Below are positions 27,330 to 36,137 of a stretch of DNA of 64,000 bases, in pieces. Numbering within the stretch: the stretch's first letter is position 1; every line of letters starts with the position of its first letter. The position numbers were made by a program, and so were the translations under genes. The notes under the pieces are model-generated. The model had not been told where the DNA came from and searched no databases. It was given only the letters and a program-made list of their open reading frames with translations. Origin of the DNA: WHTX01 sp038255145 (GTDB lineage Bacteria; Actinomycetota; Acidimicrobiia; Acidimicrobiales; CAIXPF01); NCBI GenBank assembly GCA_038255145.1, contig JBBSLP010000006.1, forward strand, positions 60,733 through 124,732, given 5' to 3'.

Positions 27330-27989
27330 ATGCCGATCGAGCCGCCGACCAGCGGGTGGGTGTTCCCCCCGGCGGACGCCTCCGACGAGCACGGCGTGGT
27401 CGGTGTCGGCGCCGACCTCGAACCGGGCACCCTCCTGGCCGCCTACCGCCGCGGCCTGTTCCCCATGCCCGTGGGCCGGCGACGCATCGGTTGGTGGTCC
27501 CCGGACCCCCGCGGTGTCATCCCCCGCCAGGGGCTGGTGGTCAGCCGGTCGCTGCGCAAGGCCGTCCGCAACTTCGACATCCGCATCGACACCGCCTTCC
27601 CCCAGGTCGTCGAGGCGTGCGCCGACCCCAGGCGACCCCACGGCTGGATCAACAAGGACATCCGCAGCGCCTACACCCGCCTGCACCAGCTGGGCTGGGC
27701 CCACTCGGTGGAGACGTGGTCCGACGGCACGCTGGTGGGCGGCCTCTACGGCGTGGCCATCGGCGGCCTCTTCGCCGGCGAGTCCATGTTCCACCGCCGC
27801 ACCGACGCCTCCAAGGTGGCCCTCGTGGCCCTCATCGACCTGCTCGACGACCACCCCGACACCCTCATCGACGTGCAGTGGACGACCAGCCACCTCGTCA
27901 CCCTCGGTGCCCGTGACGTCCCCCGGGACCGCTACCTGGACCTGCTGGCCGCCGCCCTGGCCCGGCCCCTGCCCCCCACCTTCGCCTGA
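27330..27989 (+). CDS. aat: Leucyl/phenylalanyl-tRNA-protein transferase
   Basis: A 219-residue N-end-rule transferase that adds Leu or Phe to proteins with N-terminal Arg or Lys for ClpS/ClpAP degradation. The family core is plain: AYRRGLFPMP, WWSPDPRGVIP, HGWINKDIRSAY, SVETWSDGTLVGGLYGVAIG (20 residues) and GESMFHR. Length matches. The ATG follows TACCTT (27317-27322) by 7 nt, indicating a leaderless mRNA. The next gene downstream, 66 bp away, is the mutase, with its own promoter-like sequence. Confidence 0.95.
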   Translation: MPIEPPTSGWVFPPADASDEHGVVGVGADLEPGTLLAAYRRGLFPMPVGRRRIGWWSPDPRGVIPRQGLVVSRSLRKAVRNFDIRIDTAFPQVVEACADPRRPHGWINKDIRSAYTRLHQLGWAHSVETWSDGTLVGGLYGVAIGGLFAGESMFHRRTDASKVALVALIDLLDDHPDTLIDVQWTTSHLVTLGARDVPRDRYLDLLAAALARPLPPTFA

Positions 27990-28054
27990 TCCCCGCCGCA
28001 CCCCCGTGCGGGGGCCGCTGGCCGCGACCGCCCCCCAGCGCGCATGATGTCGCC

Positions 28055-30049
28055 ATGACGGGGACGATGTCGGGGCCAGGACAGCAGGACCAGCCCGCGG
28101 TCCGGCGCGATGAGCCGTGGATGATGCGGACGTACTCGGGGCACTCGACGGCCAAGGCCTCGAACGCCCTGTACCGCACGAACCTGGCCCGGGGCCAGAC
28201 CGGGCTGTCGGTGGCCTTCGACCTGCCCACCCAGACCGGGTACGACCCCGACGACCCCCATGCCCGGGGCGAGGTGGGCAAGGTCGGCGTGCCCGTGGCC
28301 CACCTCGGCCACCTGCGCACCCTGCTCGACGACATCCCCCTCGACAAGATGAACACGTCGATGACCATCAACGCCCCTGCGGCGTGGATGTTGGGCCTGT
28401 ACGTGGCCACCGCAGCCGAGCACGGCATCGCCTCGGAAGCGTTGCGGGGCACGACCCAGAACGACATCGTCAAGGAGTACCTGTCCCGGGGCACGTTCAT
28501 CTTCCCCCCCGAGCACTCCCGCCGGCTCATCGTGGACACCGTGGCCTTCTGCGCCCACCACGTGCCCAGGTGGAACCCGGTCAACATCTGCTCGTACCAC
28601 CTGCAGGAGGCGGGCGCGACCCCGGTGCAGGAGGTGGCCTTCGCCCTGGCCACGGCCATCGACGTGCTCGACGCCGTGCGCGATTCGGGCCAGGTCGACG
28701 CCGGGCACTTCCCCCGGGTCGTGGCCTCCATCTCGTTCTTCTGCAACGCCGGGATCCGCTTCGTCGAGGAGATCTGCAAGCAGCGGGCCTTCACCGAGCT
28801 GTGGGACCGCATCTGCCTGGAGCGCTACGGCGTGACCGACCCCAAGGCCCGGCGTCTGCGCTACGGCGTGCAGGTCAACTCCCTGGGCCTGACCGAGGCC
28901 CAGCCCGAGAACAACGTGCCGCGCATCGTGCTGGAGATGCTGGGCGTCACCCTGTCCAAGCGGGCCCGGACCCGGTCCCTGCAGCTGCCGGCGTGGAACG
29001 AGGCCCTGGGCCTGCCCACCCCGTGGGACCAGCAATGGTCGCTGCGCATCCAGCAGGTCCTGGCCTTCGAGTCCGACCTGTTGGAGTACGACGACATCTT
29101 CGACGGCTCCAAGGTGGTCGAGGCCAAGACGGCCGAACTGGCCGACGCGGCGTGGGCCGAGCTCGAGGACGTGCTGTCCCTCGGTGGCGCCTTCGCGGCC
29201 ATCGACGAGCTCAAGGGCCGCCTGGTCCGCAGCCACACCGAGCGCATCCGCCGCATCGAGTCCGGCGACCAGGTCGTGGTGGGGGTCAACGCCTTCGTGG
29301 AGACGGCGCCGTCGCCGCTGGAAGGCGACGAGCGCATCCAGCGGGTCGATCCCGGGGTGCAGGCCGAGATGATCGCTGACGTCATCGCCTGGCGGGCGGG
29401 CCGGGACGACACCGCCTGGCAGCGGGCCCGGGACGAGCTGGCCCGGGTGGCGGCCACCGACGAGAACATCATGCCCGCCTCCATCGCCCTGGCCCAGGCC
29501 GGGGGCACCACCGGCGAGTGGGCCGGGGTGCTGCGCCAGGTCTTCGGCGAGTACCGGGCCCCCACCGGGGTCGGCTCGGCCACCGTCGTCGGCGGCCGGG
29601 GTGAGCAGCTGGCCGCGGTGGCCGAGCGGGTCAAGCTCATGACCGGCGGGCCCCCCCGCTTCCTGGTGGCCAAACCGGGCCTGGACGGGCACTCCAACGG
29701 GGCCGAGCAGATCGCCGTGGCCGCCCGGGACGCGGGCATGGAGGTCATCTACCAGGGCATCCGCTCCACCCCCGAGGAGATCGCCGCGGTCGCCCGCGAC
29801 GAGGACCCCGACGTCATCGGCCTGTCCATCCTGTCGGGTAGCCACCTCGAGCTCGTGCCCCAGGTCATCGCCCTCATCCGGGCCGAGGGCGTCGATGCCC
29901 CCGTGGTGGTGGGCGGCATCGTGCCCGAGGACGACCAGGCCCTGCTCCTGTCCCAGGGCGTAGCCCGGGTGTACACGCCCAAGGACTTCGAGCTCGGCCG
30001 CATCATGGCCGACATCGTGGACATCACCGCAGCACGACGGGCGCTCTGA
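28055..30049 (+). CDS. meaA: Ethylmalonyl-CoA mutase (MeaA type), B12-dependent
   Basis: A 664-residue single-chain mutase of the MeaA/Ecm class, which converts (2R)-ethylmalonyl-CoA to methylsuccinyl-CoA in the ethylmalonyl-CoA pathway. The substrate barrel shows RTYSGHSTA, the FDLPTQTGYDPD motif and GTTQNDIVKEY. The C-terminal cobalamin domain has the base-off histidine His546 in LDGHSNG. The length and fused architecture match MeaA of Streptomyces rather than the larger methylmalonyl-CoA mutases. A CATGAT 6 nt before the ATG suggests a leaderless mRNA. Ccr, epimerase and thiolase of the same pathway are 12-17 kb downstream. Confidence 0.9.
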   Translation: MTGTMSGPGQQDQPAVRRDEPWMMRTYSGHSTAKASNALYRTNLARGQTGLSVAFDLPTQTGYDPDDPHARGEVGKVGVPVAHLGHLRTLLDDIPLDKMNTSMTINAPAAWMLGLYVATAAEHGIASEALRGTTQNDIVKEYLSRGTFIFPPEHSRRLIVDTVAFCAHHVPRWNPVNICSYHLQEAGATPVQEVAFALATAIDVLDAVRDSGQVDAGHFPRVVASISFFCNAGIRFVEEICKQRAFTELWDRICLERYGVTDPKARRLRYGVQVNSLGLTEAQPENNVPRIVLEMLGVTLSKRARTRSLQLPAWNEALGLPTPWDQQWSLRIQQVLAFESDLLEYDDIFDGSKVVEAKTAELADAAWAELEDVLSLGGAFAAIDELKGRLVRSHTERIRRIESGDQVVVGVNAFVETAPSPLEGDERIQRVDPGVQAEMIADVIAWRAGRDDTAWQRARDELARVAATDENIMPASIALAQAGGTTGEWAGVLRQVFGEYRAPTGVGSATVVGGRGEQLAAVAERVKLMTGGPPRFLVAKPGLDGHSNGAEQIAVAARDAGMEVIYQGIRSTPEEIAAVARDEDPDVIGLSILSGSHLELVPQVIALIRAEGVDAPVVVGGIVPEDDQALLLSQGVARVYTPKDFELGRIMADIVDITAARRAL

Positions 30050-30163
30050 CCTCGACGTTCCCCCGACGATCACACCGTCGAGCGGTCGCAGCACCGTCGT
30101 CACCGATGCGGCAACGTCGACGGGGGGCTTTACCCAGGGCACCGAGCCGCCGATGGGTAAGCG

Positions 30164-30931
30164 ATGTCGTCGGACCCCCGTCGCCTGCCCTCCCTCGTCG
30201 CCGGTCTCGTGGCCGTGGCTGCTGCCGTGGTGGCCCTCGTGCTGCACAGCCCGGTGGCCGTGGGCGTGGCCGGAGCCGCGGGCCTGGTGGCCGGCCTGCT
30301 CGGCTGGCTGGGCGCCACCCTGCCCCCGGCCCCGCCCCGCCAGGCCGGGGCGGCAGTGGCCAACCCCGAGCCCGTCACCGACGTGACCACCGGTGCCCTG
30401 GCCGCGGCCAGCGCCCCGTCGCCGTCCCCTCCCGCGGTGGCCGTGGTCGACCACCGCGAAGAGATCCAGACCCTGGTCGACCCGTTCAGCGGGCTGTACA
30501 CCGAGAGCTACCTGCTGGTGGCCCTCGAGGCCCGCATCGCCGCCGCCCGACGACGGCTGCGGCCCATCTCCCTGGTGCTGCTCGAGGTGGTGGACGGCAT
30601 GCGCCAGGGTCGGCCCACCAACGCCGACCCCCGGGCCGTGGCCCGGGCCCTGCGCGACACCCTGCGTGAGGCCGACACCGCCGGGCGGCTGACCGACGGC
30701 CGTTACGCCCTAGTGCTCGAGGACACCAACGAGAACGGCGCGGTGTGGACCATCGAGCGCCTGCGCACCACGCTGGCCAGCACCCGCCCCGGCTTCACCA
30801 CCTGGGCCGGCGTGTCCTGCTACCCGGCCCACGGTTTCACCCTGACCGAGATCCTCGACGGGGCCGAGTCGGCCCTGACCCTGGCCCGGGAGTGGCGCCA
30901 GGACCGCATCGAGGTGGCCACCGTCGACTGA
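30164..30931 (+). CDS. Membrane protein with a degenerate GGDEF domain
   Basis: A 255-residue protein. Two N-terminal hydrophobic helices (about 8-52) anchor it; an Ala/Pro linker follows; from about residue 100 a diguanylate-cyclase-like fold begins (DPFSGLYTESYLLVALE is the usual D-x-x-T-G-L-Y-n-R start). The catalytic GG(D/E)EF hairpin is replaced by LTDGRYALVL and the metal-binding aspartate region is altered, so it is probably not a cyclase. It may act as a receptor, dimer partner or structural module. Downstream is a very small membrane protein with its own promoter motif. Confidence 0.7.
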   Translation: MSSDPRRLPSLVAGLVAVAAAVVALVLHSPVAVGVAGAAGLVAGLLGWLGATLPPAPPRQAGAAVANPEPVTDVTTGALAAASAPSPSPPAVAVVDHREEIQTLVDPFSGLYTESYLLVALEARIAAARRRLRPISLVLLEVVDGMRQGRPTNADPRAVARALRDTLREADTAGRLTDGRYALVLEDTNENGAVWTIERLRTTLASTRPGFTTWAGVSCYPAHGFTLTEILDGAESALTLAREWRQDRIEVATVD

Positions 30932-30974
30932 CGGCGACGATGGGGGCACGAGCGGGGGCTACGCTCCCCCACCG

Positions 30975-31151
30975 GTGAGCGGACCAGGGCACGAGGCCGA
31001 CGACGGGGCCACGGCCGCCCCACCCGAGTTCGGGCCCTGGTGGTCGACCGCCCTGCGCTCGCTGATCCTGGCCGCGGCCCTGTTGGCCGCCCTGGGAGCC
31101 CTGGTGGTGTTGGCCATCGTGGCCGTGGGGTCGGTCATCTCGTTGTTCTGA
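30975..31151 (+). CDS. Small (58-residue) single-pass membrane protein
   Basis: GTG 30975 to TGA 31149-31151 encodes 58 residues: an acidic, Pro-rich first 20 residues, a WWS interface motif and one long hydrophobic helix (about 27-56) of Leu/Ala/Val. The start codon follows TACGCT (30960-30965) by 9 nt, the same spacing as other leaderless genes here, which argues that it is a real gene despite its size. No family is recognised. Confidence 0.65.
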   Translation: MSGPGHEADDGATAAPPEFGPWWSTALRSLILAAALLAALGALVVLAIVAVGSVISLF

Positions 31152-31180
31152 CGGACCGCCGCGGCGGGCCGGCGGCGGCG

Positions 31181-31996
31181 TCAGTCACGCTCGAGGTCGA
31201 GGCGGAGCACGACGCGGTCCCGGCGGCGGGCGACCACCCCGAAGCCGGCCGCGGTGAACAGCTGCTCGGTGGCCTCGGGGGTGGGGAAGTCGATGCCCTG
31301 GACGCCGAGGCCGGACTGCAAGGCCCGACCCCGAGCCGTGCTGCCCCTCACCAGGGACATGGAGAAGCCCCGTCCCCCGGGCCGCACCACCCGACCGAGC
31401 TCGGTCGCAGCTTCGGCCTGGTCGCCCAGCTCGTTGAGCGACCCCCCCATGGCGAAGGCGTCGGCGGCACCGTCGAGGATGGGCAGGTGCTGAGCCAGGG
31501 CCTGCACGGGGGCGATCAGCACGCCGGCCGCCGCCGCCCGACGCTGAGCCGCCTTCAGGAACCCCAGGGCGTGGTCCACGGCCAGCACCAAGGTCCCCTG
31601 ACGGGCCAGGCGGCGGGCGTAGAGGCCCTCGGAGCAGCCCACGTCGACCACGACCTGGCCGGGATGGGGCGCCAGCCAGGTGGCCAGCTCGCTCAGCTCC
31701 TCGGGCACGGGGAAGTGGCGGCCCGACAGCAGCGACAGCGATCGGCGTCGCCACACGGCCTCGTAGAGCTGGCTGACGACGGGGACCCGGTTGGTCAGCT
31801 GGGCGGCGTTGCGGCGGGGGCGGTGGGGGCCGAGAGCGTGCCAGATGCCGTCGAGCACCTCGGTCGACCGGCCGCAGGCCCCGCAGTGCAGCACCCCCCG
31901 ACGGATGACGTCGGCGTCGCCGTCCTCGACGATCGCCTCCAACGACCCGGCTCGACACCACGGGCAGGCCAGGCGGTCGACGAGAGCGGTGAGCAC
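31181..31996 (-). CDS. Class I SAM-dependent methyltransferase with N-terminal zinc ribbon
   Basis: A 271-residue methyltransferase. The N-terminus is a Trm112-like zinc ribbon (ACPWC ... HCGACG, about residues 10-42). The Rossmann methyltransferase domain follows, with motif I VVVDVGCSEGLYAR, the acidic end of the second strand LAVDHA and the motif IV stretch DAFAMGGSLNEL. Such proteins act on quinones, lipids or other small molecules; the substrate is unknown. GTG 31996 is chosen; a TTG 36 bp upstream is possible. A same-strand transporter gene ends upstream, without an obvious link. Confidence 0.78.
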   Translation of the reverse strand: MLTALVDRLACPWCRAGSLEAIVEDGDADVIRRGVLHCGACGRSTEVLDGIWHALGPHRPRRNAAQLTNRVPVVSQLYEAVWRRRSLSLLSGRHFPVPEELSELATWLAPHPGQVVVDVGCSEGLYARRLARQGTLVLAVDHALGFLKAAQRRAAAAGVLIAPVQALAQHLPILDGAADAFAMGGSLNELGDQAEAATELGRVVRPGGRGFSMSLVRGSTARGRALQSGLGVQGIDFPTPEATEQLFTAAGFGVVARRRDRVVLRLDLERD

Positions 31997-32113
31997 ACCG
32001 CAGCCTGGCCCGCCCGCTCCCGCTGCGCCCAACCTTCAGCTCCAGCCCTGCGCTCAGCCCCGGCCTACCCCTGGTGGCCAGCCACTCCCCGGCCGGCCCG
32101 GCCGTCCGGACCC

Positions 32114-32998
32114 TCAGCGTTGGCGCACGGCCACGGCCAGCACCACCAGGGCCATGCCCGCGACCTCGGCCAGGCCGGGGACCTGGTGGAGCACGACGGC
32201 GCCGACCCCAGCGGCGGTGACGGGCAGTAGCGCCAGCAGCAGGGCGAACTGCGACGGGGCCAGGCGGGTGAGGACGACCTGGTCGAGGCCGTAGGGCACC
32301 ACGTTGGACAGCAGGCCCACCGCGGCGCAGGCCACCAGGCGCACCGCATCGGGGCGGCCGTTGACCAGGCCAGCGACGCCCAGGGGGGCCAGGCCCAGCG
32401 AGCCCAGGAGCATGGCCCAGGCCAGGGCGTCGAGCCCGTCGGCCGTCCCCGTGCCTCCCCGGGCCACCCGCCCACCCAGCACGATGTAGCCGGCCCACAG
32501 CACGGCGGCGGACAGGGCCAGGCCTACGCCCACGGGGCTGGCCGCCCACTGCACCTCGGCCACCAGGGCCACCCCGGCCACAGCCAGGACCAGGGCGCCG
32601 GCGTTGCGGGCCGTGCGGGCACCGAGCACGGCCACCACGATGGGCCCCAGGAACTCGATGGCCACGGCGTTGCCCAGGGGCAGGCGATCCACGGCCAGGT
32701 AGAAGCACAGGTTCATGGCCGCCAGGGTCAGCCCGAAGGTCACGATGGCCAGTTGGCGGGCCCGGGCCCAGGCCCGCCACCGGGGCCGGCCCCGCAGCGC
32801 CCACAGGAACAGGCCCGACGACCCCACCCGGATCCAGGCCACCGCCGCGGGGCCGAGGAAGGGGAACAGGGTCACAGCCAGCGCCGCCCCCACGTACTGG
32901 CTGACCGCCCCGGCCACGAAGAAGGCGGGTGCGGGGACGGCGTCGAGAGCGGAGGGGGCCGGCGTCGATGGGGCGGCGGGAGCGGGGGATGCGGCCAC
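32114..32998 (-). CDS. EamA/RhtA-type drug-metabolite transporter
   Basis: A 294-residue permease with about 10 membrane helices in two EamA repeats. The GNAVAIEFLGPIVVAVLG stretch and the later PYGLDQVVLTRL segment resemble RhtA, the threonine/homoserine exporter. Export of an amino acid or related metabolite is likely, but the substrate is not defined. GTG start at 32998. It is divergent from the thioesterase gene across 19 bp that must hold both promoters. Confidence 0.85.
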   Translation of the reverse strand: MAASPAPAAPSTPAPSALDAVPAPAFFVAGAVSQYVGAALAVTLFPFLGPAAVAWIRVGSSGLFLWALRGRPRWRAWARARQLAIVTFGLTLAAMNLCFYLAVDRLPLGNAVAIEFLGPIVVAVLGARTARNAGALVLAVAGVALVAEVQWAASPVGVGLALSAAVLWAGYIVLGGRVARGGTGTADGLDALAWAMLLGSLGLAPLGVAGLVNGRPDAVRLVACAAVGLLSNVVPYGLDQVVLTRLAPSQFALLLALLPVTAAGVGAVVLHQVPGLAEVAGMALVVLAVAVRQR

Positions 32999-33017
32999 GC
33001 CCTATTGTCGGTCGCCG

Positions 33018-33896
33018 ATGGACCCCGCCCCTCAGGCCAAGCCCGAATCGGAGGCCCCACCCGCCGACCAGGCGGGCGGCTACCCCCCGCCCGGCCACTT
33101 CCTCCGCCACCTGCGCCTCAGCGTCGACCCCCGCGAAGAGGGCCGCATCGACGGCACCATGCCCGTGCTCGACGACCTGTGCGACCAGACCGGGGCCGTG
33201 CGCCTCGGCCCCATGGCCACCCTGGTCGACTTCGCCCTCGGCGTGCTCAGCACCCACGCCGCCGCCCCCGACTGGATCGCCACCCACGACCTGGGCATCC
33301 AGCTGCTCGAGCCGGTGCGCGACGGTGACGTCCACCTGGCCGGGCGCATCGTGCGCTCGGGCCGCAACACCGTCGTGTCCGAGTCGGTGCTGCGGGACGA
33401 CGACGAGCGGGTGGTGGCCGCGGCCACCACGACCTACTCCCGCCTGTCCCGCAAGGGGCCCTCAGGCCCGACGGCTCCCCTGCGGGGGGTCATCGACCTG
33501 GCCGAGGACGACGAGGCCCGCCGCACCACGCTCGACCGCTACCTGGGCTTCGAGATCGACGCCGACAGCGCTCCGGGAACCGGCACCCTGTCCTTCGAGC
33601 ACCTGCCCCACCTGCGCAACTCCACCGGGGCCATCCAGGGCGGCATGATCACCGTGGCCATGGAATGGCTGGCCGCCGAACTGGCGGGCCGGGCCGTGGG
33701 CCGCCCCGCCGCGGGTCGCACCACCCAGCTGCAGGTGTATTACCTGAGCCAGGGTCGCCAGCCCCCCTTCGAGGTGCGGGGCCGCTGCCTGGGCCGCGAT
33801 CCCGGTCCCCTGGGCGAGTCCTTGCACCGCCTCGAGCTCATCGAGGTGCCCACGGGCAAGCTGTTGGCCCTGGGCACGGCCCGGGCCACGGGCTGA
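33018..33896 (+). CDS. Double hot-dog PaaI-type thioesterase-family protein
   Basis: A 292-residue protein with two hot-dog domains. The first (about 30-150) has GPMATLVDFALG on its central helix; the second (about 170-290) has TGAIQGGMITVAMEWLA, the better conserved thioesterase helix. Acyl-CoA hydrolysis is the family activity. The ATG follows TATTGT (33003-33008) by 9 nt. Its convergent neighbour is a CoA-transferase and the next gene is another thioesterase, so an acyl-CoA context is consistent. Confidence 0.82.
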   Translation: MDPAPQAKPESEAPPADQAGGYPPPGHFLRHLRLSVDPREEGRIDGTMPVLDDLCDQTGAVRLGPMATLVDFALGVLSTHAAAPDWIATHDLGIQLLEPVRDGDVHLAGRIVRSGRNTVVSESVLRDDDERVVAAATTTYSRLSRKGPSGPTAPLRGVIDLAEDDEARRTTLDRYLGFEIDADSAPGTGTLSFEHLPHLRNSTGAIQGGMITVAMEWLAAELAGRAVGRPAAGRTTQLQVYYLSQGRQPPFEVRGRCLGRDPGPLGESLHRLELIEVPTGKLLALGTARATG

Positions 33897-33903
33897 CCAG
33901 CCC

Positions 33904-35079
33904 TCAGTCGCTCCCGGTGTCCGACGGCCGGGCGTCGAGCTCGGCGAGGACGGCCTCGGTGTCGGCGCCGTAGGGGCGACCGGCCCAGCGCACCCGGCCC
34001 GGGGTGGCGGACAGGCCGGCCACCAAGCCCTGCATGGTCACCCCGTCGACCTCGACGAAGGCGCCCCGGGCGGCCAGGTGGGGGTCGACGGCCAGGTCGT
34101 CCATGTCCAGCACCACGGCGGCGGCGGCGTCGACCCGCTCGAAGGCGGCCACCACGTCCACGGCCGGCAGGGCGGCCACGAAGCCGGCCACGGCGGCTTC
34201 GATCTCGGCCCGATGGCCCAGCCGGTCCTCCAGGGTGGCCAGGCCGGGGTGGCGACCGAGCCCGACCAGCTCCATGACCCGGCGGGCCACGGTGTCCGTG
34301 GAGGCCGAGATGGCCACCCAGCGGCCGTCGGCGGCCTGCCACACCCCCCGGGGCAGGCTGTGGGGCAGGCCCGAGCCCATGCGGCCCTGGAGGAAGCCGG
34401 TGGCGAACCAGGCGGGGACGATGGGCCCCATGACCTGCAGCAGGGACTCGAGCAGGTTGACGTCGACGACCTGACCGACCCCCGAATGCAGCGCCACCAT
34501 GGTGGCGAACGCCGCCGCCAGCCCGGCCAGCTCGTCGGTCAGGGCGACAGGGGGCAGCATGGGGGGCCCGTCGGGTTCACCGGACAGGGCGGCCCAGCCG
34601 GCCATGGCCTCGGCCAGGGTGGCGAAGCCGGCCCGATGGGCGTAGGGGCCGGTCTGGCCGAAGCCGGTCAGCCGGGTCACCACCAGGGCGGGGTTGCGGG
34701 CCAGCAGCACGTCGGGGCCCAGACCGAGGGCTTCGAGCTTGCCCGGGCGCAGGTTCTCCACCACCACGTGGGCGCCGTCGACCAGGCGCAGGAAGGTGTC
34801 ACGGCCCTCGGCGTCCTTGAGGTCGAGGACCACGCTGCGCTTGCCCCGGTTCCACAGCTTCCAGCTGAACGAGGTGCCGTCGACGGGGTCGGGAACCCCC
34901 ATGCGCCGGGTCGAGTCGCCGTCCGGCGGCCGTTCGATCTTGATGACGTCGGCCCCGAAGTCGGCGAAGTACTTGGCCGTCGACGGCCCGGCGATGACCG
35001 TCGAGCAGTCGATGACCCGGATGTCGGCCAGCGGTAGCGGCGCTGATGTCGCCGCCGCCGGCTGGGCGGGTTCAGGCAT
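33904..35079 (-). CDS. CaiB/BaiF-family CoA-transferase
   Basis: A 391-residue class III CoA-transferase. After a short Pro/Ala-rich leader the family core begins with IRVIDCSTVIAGP, followed by FADFGADVIKIERP (ADP-end CoA binding), FSWKLWNRGKRSVVLDL and VVVENLRPGKLEALG. The C-terminal half includes the small linked-ring domain. Substrate unknown. The ATG overlaps the end of the upstream thioesterase gene by 8 bp, so it is the last gene of a run that includes the carboxylase subunits. Confidence 0.88.
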   Translation of the reverse strand: MPEPAQPAAATSAPLPLADIRVIDCSTVIAGPSTAKYFADFGADVIKIERPPDGDSTRRMGVPDPVDGTSFSWKLWNRGKRSVVLDLKDAEGRDTFLRLVDGAHVVVENLRPGKLEALGLGPDVLLARNPALVVTRLTGFGQTGPYAHRAGFATLAEAMAGWAALSGEPDGPPMLPPVALTDELAGLAAAFATMVALHSGVGQVVDVNLLESLLQVMGPIVPAWFATGFLQGRMGSGLPHSLPRGVWQAADGRWVAISASTDTVARRVMELVGLGRHPGLATLEDRLGHRAEIEAAVAGFVAALPAVDVVAAFERVDAAAAVVLDMDDLAVDPHLAARGAFVEVDGVTMQGLVAGLSATPGRVRWAGRPYGADTEAVLAELDARPSDTGSD

Positions 35080-35911
35080 GGTCGGGGAGGAAGACCAGGG
35101 CCAGCTGGCGGGCGGTGGCCAGGATGCGACCGTCGGGGCTCCACACCTCGGCGTCCTCCTGGTGGATGCCCTCGCCTGTCCCCTGGGGGTGGAGCACGAC
35201 CAGGCAGTGCTGGTCGGGGCCCACGTCGATGTGGTGGGTGCGGAAGTAGACCGACAGGTCGAGGGTGATGGTGTGCAGGCGCTGGTCGCCCAGCTGCTCA
35301 CGGGCCGAGGGTGGCCAGTTGTCGGTGTAGAGGGCCAGGCGGGCAGCATCGACGGCCTCACCGGGGGTCAGCCTCAGCCAGCCCCCCACGGGAGCCGAGC
35401 TGGGCCCGTCGGGGATGGGGAAGGCGGTGCGCCGGTCCAGCCGGGCGTAGGACTCGACCGGTCGGGCCTCGGGCGCCTTGAACAGGGGGCAGTCGCCCAC
35501 GGAGGGCACGATGGGCATGGGGCCGTAGTCGGCGTCGAAGGCCGTGTCCTGGGGACCGACCAGCACCACCCTGGCCTGGGAGGTGGCCCGCTCGCCCTGG
35601 CGCATCACCACGGACACGAAGGCGGCCTGGCGACCCGAGCGGTCCACGGTGACCTCGAAGGTGGCCGGGCCCTCGACGGGGGCCGACAGGTACTGCACGT
35701 GCAGGGCCCGGGGGTGCAGGTCGTCACGACCGGCGCCGAGCTGGGCCGTCTTGAGCAGCAGGGCGGCGGACAGACCGCCGTTGGGCCCGATGACGATCCA
35801 CCAGCGTCGGGTGATGTCGGCCTCGAAGCGCCCCGGGGCCACCGGGCGCAGGGCGAGGTCGTCCTCCAGGCTCTGCGGGGCGATCGTCGGCTGTCCCCCC
35901 GGATCGACCAT
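35072..35911 (-). CDS. TesB-like acyl-CoA thioesterase (double hot-dog)
   Basis: A 279-residue thioesterase-fold protein. RWWIVIGPNGGLSAALLLKT is the N-terminal hot-dog helix, and the C-terminal half contains LDLSVYFRTHH, typical of TesB-type double hot-dog proteins in actinomycetes. Its ATG overlaps the stop of the carboxylase epsilon gene by one base (TGATG) and its end overlaps the CoA-transferase start, so the three are translationally coupled. This places it in acyl-CoA turnover, possibly relieving CoA trapping. Confidence 0.82.
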   Translation of the reverse strand: MVDPGGQPTIAPQSLEDDLALRPVAPGRFEADITRRWWIVIGPNGGLSAALLLKTAQLGAGRDDLHPRALHVQYLSAPVEGPATFEVTVDRSGRQAAFVSVVMRQGERATSQARVVLVGPQDTAFDADYGPMPIVPSVGDCPLFKAPEARPVESYARLDRRTAFPIPDGPSSAPVGGWLRLTPGEAVDAARLALYTDNWPPSAREQLGDQRLHTITLDLSVYFRTHHIDVGPDQHCLVVLHPQGTGEGIHQEDAEVWSPDGRILATARQLALVFLPDHA

Positions 35912-36111
35912 CAGCCGCGTCGGCCGGGGCGGTCCCGTCGCAGGGGCACGGGTTTGGCCCACCACCGGCCCGAGAAGCGCCACCGCTCGGGCTCGCCGGC
36001 GGGTACGGCGCTGCCCTCGGCCACGGGTCGGGGCCAGGCGGCCTCGACCGCGGCCACGATGGCCGCCACCTCGTCGTCGTTGGGGCCGCCGCGCGTCACC
36101 TTGAGGTCCAC
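35911..36111 (-). CDS. accE: Acyl-CoA carboxylase epsilon subunit
   Basis: A 66-residue epsilon-type subunit found with actinobacterial acyl-CoA carboxylases. The chain begins VDLKVTRGGPNDDEVAAIVAAV, matching the conserved VxGxPTxEELAAL helix of AccE/PccE, and ends in a Trp/Arg-rich tail (WRFSGRWW). Such subunits stimulate the alpha-beta carboxylase complex. GTG 36111 follows TACGAT (36126-36121) by 9 nt, so it may also be transcribed separately. It lies 26 bp after the beta-subunit gene. Confidence 0.8.
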   Translation of the reverse strand: MDLKVTRGGPNDDEVAAIVAAVEAAWPRPVAEGSAVPAGEPERWRFSGRWWAKPVPLRRDRPGRRG

Positions 36112-36137
36112 GGGTGCGAGATCGTAACCGGGACCGG

